Source of the DNA: Anaspis maculata
Taxonomy: Eukaryota > Arthropoda > Insecta > Coleoptera > Scraptiidae
Length of the DNA stretch: 64,000 nt
Reading direction: 5' to 3'
Assembly (NCBI GenBank): GCA_949128115.1
Contig: OX421965.1
Coordinates: 34,963,681-35,027,680 of the forward strand
Part shown: positions 44,222 to 56,400 of the stretch, piece by piece
How the letters are laid out: each line of letters opens with the position of its first letter
How positions within the stretch are numbered: position 1 is the first letter of the stretch
Program-made: the position numbers and the translations under genes
The notes under the pieces: generated by a model
The model's input: only the letters and a program-made list of their open reading frames with translations
Databases searched by the model: none
Told to the model about the DNA's origin: nothing

Positions 44222-45639
44222 ACAGTTTAAACAACACAATTTGATAGATATTTTTAATTTATATTTGATTCTGTATTATATAAAATAATACTAAAATAAG
44301 TGAATACTAAGAAAATAATTTTTCGCAACGGGCCTTCTTTGACAATTTAAGCCAGCCAGCTACAGCATTTGCAATGACTTTGTCGTCTGCTGCTCATCAG
44401 GCGCGAAGTTGATTTTGGCTGCCTTCTGTAACAAATAATAACAAGAGTTTAATATCGATCCGGAGCTCACCAGAGAGGTACTATAAAGTCAAAGAAACAA
44501 GAGAGATATTATAGGTATACCTACCATAAATAACAGACATCAAGTTATTAGTTTTTTCGAAACTCATATGTCTCGTCTCGTGAAAAGTTGCGAAGTATTT
44601 CTGTGAAATAGCCCCCCCCCCCGCATATGGCCTGGTGGGATGGCTCATCTGTAACATTTATATTATACGAGTATACTATATAGGTACCTACTATATTATA
44701 AACTTAACGCAATGATTTGGGTGTATTTTCTCCATCATCCGACGATAACTCATCGACGACCATGTTGTTTTATCTTTATCCTCGGTTTTATCGACATACT
44801 TTTAACCGAGGAATCGCCAGAAATCATTTTCTCCTCATAATCCTGAAGATTTTTCTCCAGTTCAGATTCGACCAAATCGTAAATACCTAAAATGAGAATA
44901 AAAAATGAGATATCTATTAACGTAGGTACGTACATATTGCCATCAAAATATTGTAGACTTACTTGTCTTAAAATGAACTTTTGAAATTGCACAAAAAATA
45001 GGTACCCTGTAACCCTAGGTTAAGTCTTTGGAAATCTTGGGCGAAAAACGAAATACCTTGTGGAAAACTTTTTGAACTGTTTAACTCGAGAAAGCTCGTA
45101 GTGAAATGAAACGTGTTGGCCTCTTAAGAAACTATCCTCTTCTATTTATGTGGAGGGAACAATGAGTAGGTACCTAAATTTTGAGAAGCACCCTGCGCTG
45201 GTGTCATTTTAGTGGCGATCGGGATTTGGGGGTGCATGCATGCGGTCACGGTATAACCTTGAAGGCACAGGAACATAATAACGTGATGGCCATATGTTTT
45301 TCACAAAAGGGCTGTGCTATGCATTCCTATAGGAACTGTATTATTTGTTTAGGCATAGAGTGTTTAGGTCATCCGAAAATATTTTTTCGAAAGCTGGCCT
45401 TTTCATTACAACTTGATGATATAGCAGAAGCAGTGGTTTTTGAAACATTTATTCAATAACTACACATGCCATCTTTAAAAAAAAAATGACCCGGCCCATA
45501 TAAATACGTGACACGTGGGTTGTATATTGTAGGTACCTGCATCGCTGGTCAGGAGCTTTTTTCACTTAATTTTTGCTTCAAGAAGTCATTCTATTGAATT
45601 TAAAACGTGAATGGGCGCATATACTACTTATACCACCAT
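44222..45639. other. No gene recognised inside the 4.5-kb TIR unit
   Basis: Short frames only. A run of about 12 C lies at 44613-44624. Confidence 0.3.
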
Positions 45640-45964
45640 ATTAAGGACGGAGTCAAATTTGTGAAATGAGGCGTTGCGGAATCAATCCGTCTGAGTTTAT
45701 TCCTTGACAGAAATCTATCATCCAGATTTTTTTTGGAAAGCTACAAGAATGTACTTTGGTTTGAGTCTATAGATATTTTCAAAATCCAAAAAAAATCAAG
45801 TTTTGGGGGAATAATTTTTGGATTTCGAAAATGTCTATAGGCCCAAACCAAAGTACATCCTTGTAGCTTTCCAAAAAAACCTGGATGATAGATTTCTGTC
45901 AAGGAATAAACTCAGACGGATTGATTCCGCAACGCCGTATTTCATCAATATGACTGTTCTTAAT
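45640..45964. repeat. Palindromic element family P, copy 2
   Basis: ATTAAGGACGGAGTC...GGCGTTGCGGAATCAATCCG on the left pairs with CGGATTGATTCCGCAACGCC...GACTGTTCTTAAT on the right. Internally, GACAGAAATCTATCATCCAG pairs with CTGGATGATAGATTTCTGTC, and GTCTATAGATATTTTC pairs with GAAAATGTCTATAGGC. Its homologue is at 32722-33030. Confidence 0.85.
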
Positions 45965-46917
45965 GGCTGATATATTTAGATACCTACCTATAACTTCATT
46001 GCTATAAGTCAATGGTGAACTCGAGGGTGAACTATAATTGCCAGGTTTATGAAGCTGCGAATTTTTAAACAATTTTTTATTAATTTCCACAACCAAAATA
46101 ACTTCGGCTCCAGATGTTTATTGAATTGCAGGTGCAAGATGTTTTTTGCTAGGTTTTTGCAGAATACTGTAGTCCACCGTGGAAAAAAAACAATTCTTCC
46201 TTCTCGAATGAAAGCCCTAGGATATGGCACGCGTAAAATTTGACTATCTTCCGCTTTGATAGGTTTTTCTCGATTTTTTTTCCGTTCACCTGTTCATATG
46301 AAGTGAAATCTCTAAATGCCAATTAAAAGAAAATCACCAGCTTCTATTTAGAGGCCTTTTAGTCGGAGCCGCTCTAAGCGTACAGAGGGGACTTTTAAAT
46401 CGAGATTGATCAATGATCACCAGAATATCGATGATTCACGAAGTCGAAGTCACATATTTAGTTTGCATCCGTAGCACCACCTTGTTATGACGCCATAGAG
46501 GGCCTAAAGATTTTTTTAATGAATAGGTATGGTAACTTTGATACATGGGTATTCTAAGGTACCTATTTTCGCCGGCCATTATTATTGTTGTCTCCAATAA
46601 TTTCACTATTTCTTTGTTACGTGAAAATCATCCGGAGTGCATGGGACCCCAGGGTAGACTACACACTGCACTGTTTATTTGGTGAAACGAAAATTGCACA
46701 ACGCGATTGACAAGAAGTGGGGTGTAACAGTGAAACATTTATTACTCATTGAAAATAAAACGTTGATTTCACAGTATTGCATTTCGACAATTGCAATTTG
46801 GATGCAATATATACCTAACCATGTTGTGTGGAAGTTTGACTAATACTTATGTAAGTATATGCGTGCGTTTATTTCACGGTAATAATTTTTTTAATATTAA
46901 ACGTTAGAACTTCCAGA
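45965..46917. other. No gene recognised
   Basis: Nothing supportable between the palindrome and the SINE. Confidence 0.3.
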
Positions 46918-47256
46918 GGAGCTTGTGGTGTGGTGGTCATCGTGTTCGACTGCCACACTAAAGGTCGTGGGTTTGAGTCCCTCTGTGGGCGCTCGGATTT
47001 TCGCCTCAAAAAAGCTCTTACATTTAGTTGAAATGCTTGCTAAATGCAAAACGCGCCGTGTGTCGCATATAGCACGTAAAATACGAACGATGGTGCCAAC
47101 CCCATGCGATGTTGGTGGTCGTTAAGAATTCCTACCATGTGTAGGAATACACAGGGGAGGGTTCGGCAAAATTCCCGGGATAGTAGAGGAAAGCATTCAC
47201 CAGCATCGGTGTTAAGCCTCGTTGTGGAAATAAGCCAACGTTGAATAAATGAATAA
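46918..47256 (+). mobile_element. tRNA-derived SINE, copy 2
   Basis: Same head (GGAGCTTGTGGTGTGGTGG) and body as 28520-28840. B box GGGTTTGAGTCCC at 46969-46981 (one change from consensus). Tail ATAAATGAATAAAAAAA. The two copies share the 3' block CATTCACC-GC-TCGGTGTT...GCCTCGTTG-GGAAATA, probably derived from a partner LINE. Confidence 0.85.
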
Positions 47257-47318
47257 AAAAAGACTTACGTTAACTAATCCTGAGTCCCTGAGCAAGTACG
47301 TAATAAGTAATTCACCGG

Positions 47319-48205
47319 TATCATTAGATATATGTGTATTTTGTGTAATTGTACGTCTTCATTTGCTCATAAAACTTATACCATTATACCAAAGTACTAC
47401 CTCAATGTCATTGAGTATGAGTATGTTTTTTTATTATCCTCATTCGGTTATAAAACTCAAACTATTATACCAAAGTAATACCTTAATGTCATTAGATATG
47501 CGTATGTAACATGATTGTCTTCATCCGTTTATAAAACTTATACCATTATACCAAAGTCCTACCTCAATGTCATTAGGTATGAGTCTATTATATTATTATC
47601 TTCATTTGCTTATAAAACTTATATCATTATACCAAAATAATACCTCAATGTCATTAGATATGCGTATATTACATAATTATCTTCATTCGTTTATAAAACT
47701 TATACCATATACCAAATTCATACCTCAATGTCATTAGGTATGAGTATATTGTATTATTATCTTCATTTGCTTATAAAACCTATATCATTATACCAAAATG
47801 ATACCTCAATGTCATTAGATATGCGTATATTACATAATTATCTTGATTCGTTCATAAAACTTATACCATATACCAAATTCATACCTCAATGTCATTAGGT
47901 ATGAGTATATTATATTATTATCTTCATTTGCTTATAAAACCTATATCATTATACCAAAATAATACCTCAATGTCATTAGATATGCGTATATTACATAATT
48001 ATCTTCATTCGTTTATAAAACTTATACCATATACCAAGTTCATACCTCAATGTCAATAAATATGCGTTTATTATATTATTATCTTCATACGTTTATAAAA
48101 GGCATACCATTATACCAAAATATTACCTACATATCTATGTATATACGTATATTAAACCGTATTCGATATACCAGAACGTCTTTTATACCAATCATGCGTA
48201 TATTA
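47319..48205. repeat. Tandem array of 80-81-bp units in two alternating variants
   Basis: Eleven or so units, each built on TATAAAACTTATACCATTAT, ACCAAA, TACCTCAATGTCATTAG. The second half of each unit alternates between type A (ATATGCGTATATTACATAAT, TCTTCATTCGTT) and type B (GTATGAGTATATTATATTAT, TCTTCATTTGCT). The true period is therefore about 161 bp. First and last units are decayed. It forms the right subterminal part of the 43747-48237 unit. Confidence 0.9.
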
Positions 48206-48241
48206 TACGTATAATTGACCAGCTTGTGTTTACTGGGGTGT

Positions 48242-48699
48242 GTTGTACTAGTGTGCACCTACACTGGATAATTCATACTTATAAAATGGAAGCAAGTCAA
48301 TTAGGTAATTGAGAGTCAAAAATGCCACAAAATTTTGATAATATTGGTTTTATCTTTCCAAATTCAAGGATGCCTATTTTTGGATTTCACATGCACGATC
48401 GAAGAGAAGATACTGCCTTTTACTCAAGAAGAAAGTGAACAAAGAAAAAAGTCACTTGAAGTATGGGCGCCTCGACCCAGTCAACCTTCAAGTTCTTTTG
48501 TGCATAGGTGATGATTTGATGAAATGGATATGATGTGAGGCTTAGCTTTAGGAAGCCTAGATCTTAGTTTAGAGCACCACGATGAAAGGCATTAAAAAAC
48601 CACAGAGTAATGATGAATCAGAAGAACGATACTGCTTGGCCCAAGAATTATTATTGAAACTTAAGTAAATGTCTTTGAAAATTTACAATTGAAAATAAC
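48242..48699. other. No gene recognised
   Basis: Probably the decayed 5' extension of the following LINE; no motif can be defended. Confidence 0.3.
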
Positions 48700-49800
48700 T
48701 TTTCCATATTCAAGATCTCTGAACCTCACCAGAACATTCCATAATCAATAAGGAAGGATCGAGCACTACTGGTGGTCTCTGAAGAAGTAATGGAAAGATG
48801 GAGTGAATATTTCCAAGAGTCTGAGTGCACAACCAAGGTAGACTGATGAAGACGACATTAACAAAGAATATACGATCGAAGACAGAAATGAAGGGACGCT
48901 AACAGAAGACCTGAAAGAACAAAAGCATTCCTGAAACTGAAAAACGGCAAAGCTCCTGGACATGATAAATTTACATCAGAGATAATAAATAGCTTTGAGA
49001 GAAGAGGGAAAAAGATTGCTGCTGGAAATCTACAATATAAAGCATAGAAAAGAAAAGGGGGTTCTTAACGAGTGTGCAAACCATAAATGCATCACCTTGC
49101 TTAACATGCCAATGAAAATATACAACTACTGGGAAAGAAACTGAAAAAGACAATAGAGCCAACGTTGCTGAACACTCAAAGTGGACTCCGATGAAAAGGT
49201 AGGTAGCGTGCAAAGCCTCATCTTCATAATGCATCAAAAAATTCAGAGAGCAACGAGGAGTGAAAAAGAAACTAACTAGTGCTATAAAAAGTCTGTACAA
49301 GAATACCACCAGCAATATGTAGGTACTACTAAGACACTAATAAATAAAAAAAAAGTAACAAAGAAGACCAAGCTGAAAGTACCTATAATACGATTTTCAG
49401 ATCAGTACTGACTGATGACTCACAGGTGAGACATGGAGGTCTTATCTAAGAGAATGCAAAAGGAGCGTGAAGCAACGGGGATGAAGTATGCGTCTGCGGA
49501 ATAAAAAAAATACTGAGGAGACACAATTCGTAACCCCGAGTAAGAAAAGGGCTAAGATGAGGCCTGCAACAAAATTTGTAGATAAGAGACAACTGAGTTG
49601 CTGAGGACGCCTAGAGAGCATGAACGAGGATAGACCAGTAGAACGATAAGCCAGAATGACAGGAATAAGAAATCAGGAAAGACAAAAAGAAGCATAGGAT
49701 GCAACAGTAAGATAAATAACAGAAAATTGACTGAGCTGGAATAAAGGAAGAACGCTCGCGGAAGACAAGAGACGATGAGAAGTTCATACATCAAGAAAAA
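48700..49800 (+). pseudogene. Heavily decayed non-LTR reverse transcriptase
   Basis: Plus-strand pieces in several frames are in the right order for an insect LINE ORF2. EVMERWSEYFQE at about 48785 is the endonuclease-RT linker. LKLKNGKAPGHDKFTSEII at about 48933-48990 is the RT block 1 K-A-P-G-x-D motif. ISLLNMPMKIYN at about 49091 corresponds to the R-P-I-S-L-L block. A C-terminal LSCWGRLESMNEDRP-like stretch lies at about 49595, followed by basic residues. Many stops and frameshifts separate them, and the catalytic A-D-D box was not found. This is an old dead copy. Confidence 0.75.
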
Positions 49801-50248
49801 TTTGATACTTAATGTCGAGAAAGAACTGAGTTTTATTGTTGATATTTTATGAGAATGTTACATTTCTATTTGTATTAATCACACTACGCCGCAAAAAAAA
49901 AGGATGTTGATAAATATAAAAGTTGCATCAGTGTTGCACCTCTTCTGTTTTTTTTTCAATGTCATCCATTTCAGCCCCTTTTCGTCATCTCCCAACAATT
50001 GCCTCAGAGTTCTGCTCTCCTTCAGCGATTCCTGACATTACCTCAAGTGCTCCATCGTCTCACTCCTTTCCACAACACGATATACCCTGGTAGCTTACAG
50101 TAGCTACTCGTCTGTATCACATCACCACACCACAACCTTGCAAATCGCTGCTTCCAGCCTTCACGTTTGGATTAAGCGTGCATCTAGGCACTTTGCCTTG
50201 TAGCTCTTTGTATTCTTGGTTTGGCGTATCTAGAGTCTTGTAGCTTGT
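49801..50248. other. No gene recognised
   Basis: An A9 run at 49895-49903 and a T9 run at 49951 are the only features seen. Confidence 0.3.
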
Positions 50249-50570
50249 TTATCTGCACCTGCTTCTGTTCGTCTCCGTTCCTTCTGTTCTGCTTTCCATT
50301 TCTACTACGCTATACCCTTTTGCTTTTTCTGCTCGAAAAATTTCTTTCTGGGCGGTGACCGCTAGTGGTCTCGGCATCCAAAAGCCATGAAAGCTACTGA
50401 TTCCGCCATTATGAAAATGAGAAATTGGCAAAGGAAAAACACAAACACAAAAACTGACTGATTCTGTCACTACGCTATTCGCAGTGACAGATTCATGATT
50501 CTGTGGGATGGACCTCTGTGACTCGTGGTCGTGTGCCTTCGTGTGGTTCATAACTTACGGGTTGCATACC
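50249..50570. repeat. Dispersed family Q, copy 2
   Basis: Reverse-orientation match with 43200-43450 (see that entry). Confidence 0.7.
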
Positions 50571-51329
50571 CAGAACGTGACGTCACACGGCTTCACTTTT
50601 TTGAGCTCATGTTCCCTCCTGCTATAATTATAACCTCCTTGGGTACGGACAACTTGTCAAAACGCGGTGACAGTTGCTAAGGAAAATCGTGACAGGAACT
50701 CGGAATTTCCAGTGGCGTAGCAAGCAAAATTCGCCGAGTTCCTGTCAGTTTGACACAATCTCGGTATAAGCGTAATTCACTGAATGTCGTGCTCACAGAT
50801 GGTCGTGCTCATGGTTAGTTTCCTCCATCTAAGGTTTCCTCAACCGCAAGTATTGTTACTTGTCATACCGACGTGAAAATGTTGGTTGCGGGAACAGCGA
50901 GAATGAATAGCAATGGCGTGTGGTTCGCGGAATCGCGGCAGTGCGTGATGTGTGTTAGAAAAAACCAAGAGCAAGGACCAAGGAGGGATCTACACCTGAC
51001 CTCTTGTCTCCATGATTGAGTGATGTCCACATCGAAGAATAAGTGTTGCTGTTACGAAGACCTTCTTCCTGCTTCCTGCACCGATAATATCCTGGCCTGC
51101 GCATAGTACCACGAGAGGAATGTGCTTGCCGTCTCTGTTGCCGTGTCCGTGTCATTTACCTGCTTACCAGAGAGTGCTCACTTCTCAACGGCTCATCACT
51201 ATCACCAGCATTAGCATGGTGGCCTCAACGCATAGTCGTAGGTACCCCCCTGTATAGACTGCCGACAAATATTTGCATTATTTGACAAATTTCACTTCTT
51301 CAGGGGCCTGCCACACGCAAAAGCTTTAC
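50571..51329. other. No gene recognised
   Basis: Contains the short inverted pair GACAGGAACTCGG / CCGAGTTCCTGTC around 50691-50746 (a 55-bp hairpin). A 67-codon minus frame at 50955-51155 has no domain. Confidence 0.35.
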
Positions 51330-51960
51330 CCCGCGCTTGTGCAAAGTGCAAATCGGCTTGTATTGGGGAGCCTCTACGTGTGGCTGACGAAACCGTCTTG
51401 TCGAGCTCTCGAGCCGTGTTCACAGTCGCAGAGCTCTCATGGATGTGAGAGCTTACTCCAGGAGGTTCCTTACCGTGTTCATTGAATTATACAGGTAACA
51501 GGCCATGCCAGCCCATTGAATTTACATGTTAATTCATTCTTCTTTTCAGGAGTCAACTCTTACACCATTTTGAGCGAGGTTACCTGTTGGCCTGCTGTTT
51601 CTCCTTCTTACCAACAAACAGAAATAAAACACTTGTAGCAATGATAGCTTCTCTGACGGCAACATTGCTCCAGCCTGAAGAGAGATTTGAAACTGACGGT
51701 CTGCACTGATTTGCCTGCACGTATCGCTACACCAGTGTTTCATAATGCTTGTGCAAACTACATCGTACAAGTAAGTGCGAGATACAGCTTGTGCATGTGG
51801 CAAGTCCTTCACTACTGGATATATCTCCAGGCACTTATTTTAATTGATTTTTGTGTTGACATTGAAGGTAAATTTGATCTGTTTTAGAGTTATTTTCTAA
51901 GAGCTGTGGCTGTGACAAATAGCTCTCATGCAGTTAGTTCTTCTCATATTCAACTGTAAA
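51330..51960 (+). repeat. Diverged direct duplication, unit 1 (exon-like)
   Basis: Aligns with 52275-52575. Shared: GAGCC-T-TTCACAGTCGCAG, CTCTT-CA-CATTTTGAGCG-type, TCTCCTTCTTA-CAACAAA-AGAAATAAAACACTTGTAGCAAT, and a downstream T-rich acceptor-like tract. After TTTTAG at about 51880 the frame reads SYFLRAVAVTNSSHA, which matches unit 2 codon by codon. Confidence 0.65.
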
Positions 51961-52274
51961 GTCTCATAACCTTATAAGTTCATCACCAGCAGAGATCGGG
52001 ATACTCGCAGCGTACAGAACTACTCATCGGCCCTAAGCTAGAAAACGTACCGTTGAAGAGGCATCCATCTCTCAATACCAGGTAAATAACTTGAGAACAT
52101 TCTATACATCTACCTGGGTAACAGCTATTCCCCCAGGACGGAAGCCACAGTCCTAGCAGTAGCACCCACCTACAGAGAGTGCATCAATCTGCTAAAGGTG
52201 TTATGGAAAAAACAAAACGCTAGCACGTGCAAGCCATAAAGGACGACTTGGAACAACCGTGAACTTGCCAAAAA

Positions 52275-52575
52275 TGTGGGCTGTGCAAACTTGGTCGCAC
52301 AGTATAAGTTAAACTTGTGGACATCCGTTGAGCCATACTCACAGTCGCAGTCGCATTCAGGACCCGACTCTTGCATCATTTTCAGCGGGGCCTTCTGTTG
52401 GTTCTCCTTCTTATCAACAAATAGAAATAAAACACTTGTAGCAATAAGGGAGATATCCCCAGGTACATACCTATTTTAATATTTTTTTCTATATTGACAA
52501 TGAAGAGGTATTTTATCTTTTCTAGGATTATCTACTGAGGGCTGTGTCTGTGTCCATAGCTGCACATCAAAATAA
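52275..52575 (+). repeat. Diverged direct duplication, unit 2 (exon-like)
   Basis: After the pyrimidine tract and CTAG at about 52526 the frame reads DYLLRAVSVSIAAHQ, the partner of SYFLRAVAVTNSSHA in unit 1. The differences fall mainly at replacement-tolerant positions and keep the phase. The pair is either a duplicated exon or a duplicated coding repeat of a mobile element. No protein family is recognised. Confidence 0.55.
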
Positions 52576-53337
52576 TTGAGTGATGCATAGCGCTGCAGTG
52601 GGTGCATGCAATTGGAAAACACTATAAAGCTCAATTAGAACAGTTCTGAAGCAAAGCTAGTAACTAGTTTATTCTATGTAAAAAAAAATACGTATAAATC
52701 AAAAACATCAATCTTAAAAATATATAGATTAAACAGATACATAATATTAAAATAAATCAATACGGAAACAGATTGATGAGATAATTTTAATTATCATACA
52801 CATCAAGGTGCTAGAGAGCTCTTCCGTGCTAGGTCCGAGGTAGTTCATATCTCGACACTGTCCAGAATATTACAATAATTTGTCTAACAAATGTTACTGC
52901 CTCAAAATCTCTTCATGCCATCATCTTTGTCTTCCAACCATCGTTCTTCTCATTCAACTTATCAAGTCCACCTTTTCTGTTCTTCTGCACCTCTTCCGTT
53001 TTTCATCAGCAAACCCCAGAAGACGCGTCTTTTCAATAGGACGAAAATTTTGCACGTGCAGGCCACATATTGAGTACTATGATATGAATAAAAGAACTGT
53101 TTTTATTCTGAATGCCTTTTTTGTGATAAGCTGCGACTATTTAACTGGAATCTGGTTGAGATTCCTGTTATTATCCAGCGAGTTTCCATAGTTCCTACTT
53201 CCAGAAGTTTGCAGTCGAACCATGTATGTGTAACGCCTGAAACAAATAGGAAAGAAAATGTTCAGTATTTTTGGCAACACTTCAGTTTTGTTTGATCCAG
53301 TGTAAAACCAGAGCTAGATTAGAAAAGTGTTGTTAAT
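52576..53337. other. No gene recognised
   Basis: AT-rich DNA. A plus frame at 52880-53191 shows no domain. Confidence 0.3.
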
Positions 53338-53412
53338 GGGTTTAGTCAGTTTATTTAGTCGCATTTTTGAATTTTAAACCGAAACATTAGGCTAAATAAG
53401 CTGACTGAACCC
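53338..53412. repeat. 75-bp hairpin
   Basis: GGGTTTAGTCAGTTTATTTAG pairs with CTAAATAAGCTGACTGAACCC across a 30-bp spacer. A related word (GATTCAGTCAGCTTACTTAG) occurs at about 55615. Confidence 0.65.
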
Positions 53413-53689
53413 ACCTTTAACATGAAGCCAAAATTGAAACTGGAAATGGAGGTGATGATGATGAAACCCGTCAAAAAGTGTCGATTGTTGTTGAAGGGCT
53501 GTCGTGGGGGGGGCGGAGTTCGGCTACGTGAATCTTTTCCCTTTTTGGTCATAGAACCAATCACAACAGGTTTGGTGCCTTCACCGACTAAATTCAATCT
53601 GCTGAATTCAAATCCTTCATGTAAATTTGGACGAAAACAAGTTCTACAAATCACTCTATTGACATTTGTTTTTACTGTTAGAGGTGTTT

Positions 53690-54860
53690 ATCTTTGAAAA
53701 TATTTTGGGGGCCATTAGACTGAAGTATATTCTTTACGAAAATCATCCACTTGGTGTATAATTTTGTTTTTCGAGATTAAAGAATCGATTTGAGCCTGAG
53801 CCGGCTCGGTGCTTTAATAATCAAAATACTACAGCATGTATCTTTAAATGGAAAAAGCTTCAACTATTGAAAAAATAATTCCTCATCTTTGAATAATTGA
53901 GGATTTGTGCAAAACTGAATTCTCTATAACATAAACAAAATCGCCATAAATCGCATTGCAGATTTTGCAGCTATTTCCATATGAAGGAGCATGCGGTAGT
54001 AGCCCAGTCATTTCAGGTTTTAACCCGGAAATAATTCCTACAAAGCTGATTTTTTCTATAGTGACCTTTTTGACCCGTCTGAGCAACATATCAGAATACT
54101 CGGAAGTTTCGGCCTTCGCAACATGGATTTTAGGGGGTAAAAACCACTCTTACGGTGACATGGTGTCGGTTTTTCTCATATTTCTGCCAAACGGTAAGTT
54201 GTACGTGGAATAGTAATATGTATAAGTGAAAATATTCCTGACTAAATTTTGCGTCGAAAAGATCTAATTGACTATACGGCTAGTCCTTACCCAATTCGAG
54301 AAAAAAAATTAAGTTTTTTCAATTCAGTCAACCACTTGCAAGATATCTGCCTCGAAATACGGCATTTTTCGGATTTTCCGCTGCGCGCTCAAAGCTACCC
54401 CCCACTTCAAATGCTTTTTCCTCGAATTTAGTGAAGACTAGCGGTACAGTCAATAAGACCTTTTTAATGCAGAATTTAATGGGAAATATTTTCACTCCTA
54501 TTACTATTTCACGTCCAAGTTACCGTTTGGCAGGAAAATGAGTAAAATCGGCACCGTGTCACCGCAAAGGTGGTTTTTACCCTCTAAGACGCGAACGTCG
54601 GAATTTCCGAGTATTTTGATATGTTGTTCAGACGAGTCAGGAAGGTCACTATACAAAATTTCAGCTTTGTGGGAATTATTTCCGGGTTTAGCCGTTTTTA
54701 GATCTATAATGCCTGAACTATAATAGTGTTCTGTTCATTAGCAGACGCCGCGCCGGGCCGGCTCAGGCTCAAATCAATTTTTTCAATTTCGAAAAATAAA
54801 ATTATACATCGAGTGGATGATATGTGCTTCCTCATGGCCTCAGAAATATTTTCAAAGATG
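53690..54860. mobile_element. 1.17-kb near-complete palindrome (fold-back)
   Basis: TATCTTTGAAAATATT at about 53690 pairs with AATATTTTCAAAGATG at about 54846-54861. The pairing continues inward through GATTTGAGCCTGAGCCGGC / GCCGGCTCAGGCTCAAATC, AACCCGGAAATAATTCC, CAACATATCA-AATACTCGGAA and GGTAAAAACCAC, and inner GACTATACGGCTAGTC / GACTAGCGGTACAGTC. Arms are about 560 bp with hardly any spacer. No coding content. Confidence 0.85.
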
Positions 54861-56040
54861 AACATTTCTAACATAAAAAAAAATTGTGAAAAATTGTCGA
54901 AGAAAAAGGAAGTTTTCCCCAGTTAATTTTTTCGAGCTTGTTTTTATCAAAATTTCCACACCGGATTCGAATTCAAGAGATTGAATCTTGTTCGCACGAC
55001 CTCCCTTCAACAATGATGGACATTTTTTATGTCAAAATGGTATCAAACGAGGCGTCAAAGTACGATATAATAGCATCCAATGGATTGACGAGTTTCATCC
55101 CTTCCTCTTTAATTTGCATTTAACTTTAACCCTCCAATAACTCAAAGACCTGGGGTGCGATTTTGGGTATGTCGTAGCAGAGAGGTCGTAGGACATTCAA
55201 TTCTGAACATAATACCAAATTTTCAGGACGTCCAAATTTTTCCAAGGTTGAAAATTATCTTTCTTATACTAAGTCTACTGGGTGATCATTTGAAAACTAT
55301 CCACCCGTAGTAACTTCGAATTTCTAGTGGATATTTTATCAAGCTTTATCTTCAACTTCGTCGCTTCTACCCACCCCAACTTGAAAATTTCAAATGACAC
55401 TACCTAATTTTTAATTTTTGAGAATATTTTTTCCACAAAGAGAGTAGAGTCCAGTTCCCTTTAATTTGTTGTATCACAAAGTAGGTGATGCAATTTTAAT
55501 TTTGAAGTGGGATGGGGGGAGCGAAGAGGTGAATTCAAGTAATAATTATTTTCCCACTGAAAATTTCGGCTTCGAAAAACACTTTGGCTTTATTGTATTT
55601 ACTGTAAGGGTGGATTCAGTCAGCTTACTTAGCCATATGGTTTTAATTTTAGGCGTAAGCGCAGCACTCATTGGCTCTTGTGGCACAACGTGTGGCATGA
55701 AAGCCAATAAGCGATGCTGCTGTTACAGCTAAAAATAAAATCACGTTTAAATATTAAGCTGTACCTGTTAATACTTACAGCTTCATGAAAATCCCATGAA
55801 TTTTCAGAAAGTTTTTCCAAAAAGAATCATGGTTCTGTTCTCACTTGCAGAAGCTTACAGTCAGACCCTGTCTGGTGTGAGTCGATGGTGCAACGTTCCA
55901 TGTTCTATGTCTGGGTGATATCTGAACAAATGAGAAAAAGATAAAATCCATAATCATGAAAATACGGCAGTTTCAGATGGTGTAAATTAGGAAAGTTCAA
56001 TTTCATCTGATTGCACAAAGGTGTTATGAAATTCTAGTTT
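54861..56040. other. No gene recognised
   Basis: Nothing supportable. A short frame at 55466-55732 ends in a Cys-rich CGTTCGMKANKRCCCYS tail without a recognised family. Confidence 0.3.
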
Positions 56041-56309
56041 GGTGCCAAATATGGAATCAAATTATTAATGTCGAATGAAATGTAAACCTGTTACTTCAAG
56101 GAAAGAATATACTGCGAATACAAAATATAGATCCGAGCGCTTATTCGAATACCCAAACCCAGGATAATACCTCAAGTTTGTTCCAGCGCACAAATTATCG
56201 TATGGAGATGGATGGAGCTATATTTTGTATTTCCATCAAGTTCTTTCCTTGAAGTAATCGGACTTGCATTTTATTTCACTTTCAAACATTTGATCTTGTG
56301 TTTGGTACC
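56041..56309. repeat. 269-bp fold-back element
   Basis: GTTACTTCAAGGAAAGAA pairs with TTCTTTCCTTGAAGTAATC, CGAATACAAAATATAG with CTATATTTTGTATTTCC, and the outer GGTGCCAAA with TTTGGTACC. Arms are about 100 bp. The spacer contains one ATTCGAATAC word like those of the 28076-29516 element. Confidence 0.7.
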
Positions 56310-56400
56310 GAACTAAATAAATATGTGATACCCACGTTTGTGCAATTGGGCATTTGTATCTGTAATGTACCTGTTTTTGCTGAAGGTCGTCAAAAACGAT

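Larger units (their letters stand above)
43747..48237. mobile_element. 4.5-kb TIR unit with CCCARTAAACACAA ends
   Basis: CCCAATAAACACAATATGGT at 43747 is answered by ACCAGCTTGTGTTTACTGGG ending at 48237. ATTATACGT words lie just inside both ends. Both subterminal regions are rich in GTATATCATA/TATACGTATA words, and the right one is a proper tandem array. GTGT flanks both ends (43743-43746 and 48238-48241), a possible 4-bp TSD. No transposase was found inside. The interior carries a palindrome, a SINE and a poly(C) run (about 44613-44624). It may be a compound non-autonomous transposon. Confidence 0.55.

Noticed and set aside
44613..44624. Poly(C) run as a structural signal
   Set aside because: A single homopolymer without context; could be a sequencing artefact.
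47319..48205. Regular repeats that might look like a CRISPR array
   Set aside because: The whole 81-bp unit is repeated without unique spacers, the units are AT-rich and diverged, and the context is eukaryotic transposon DNA.
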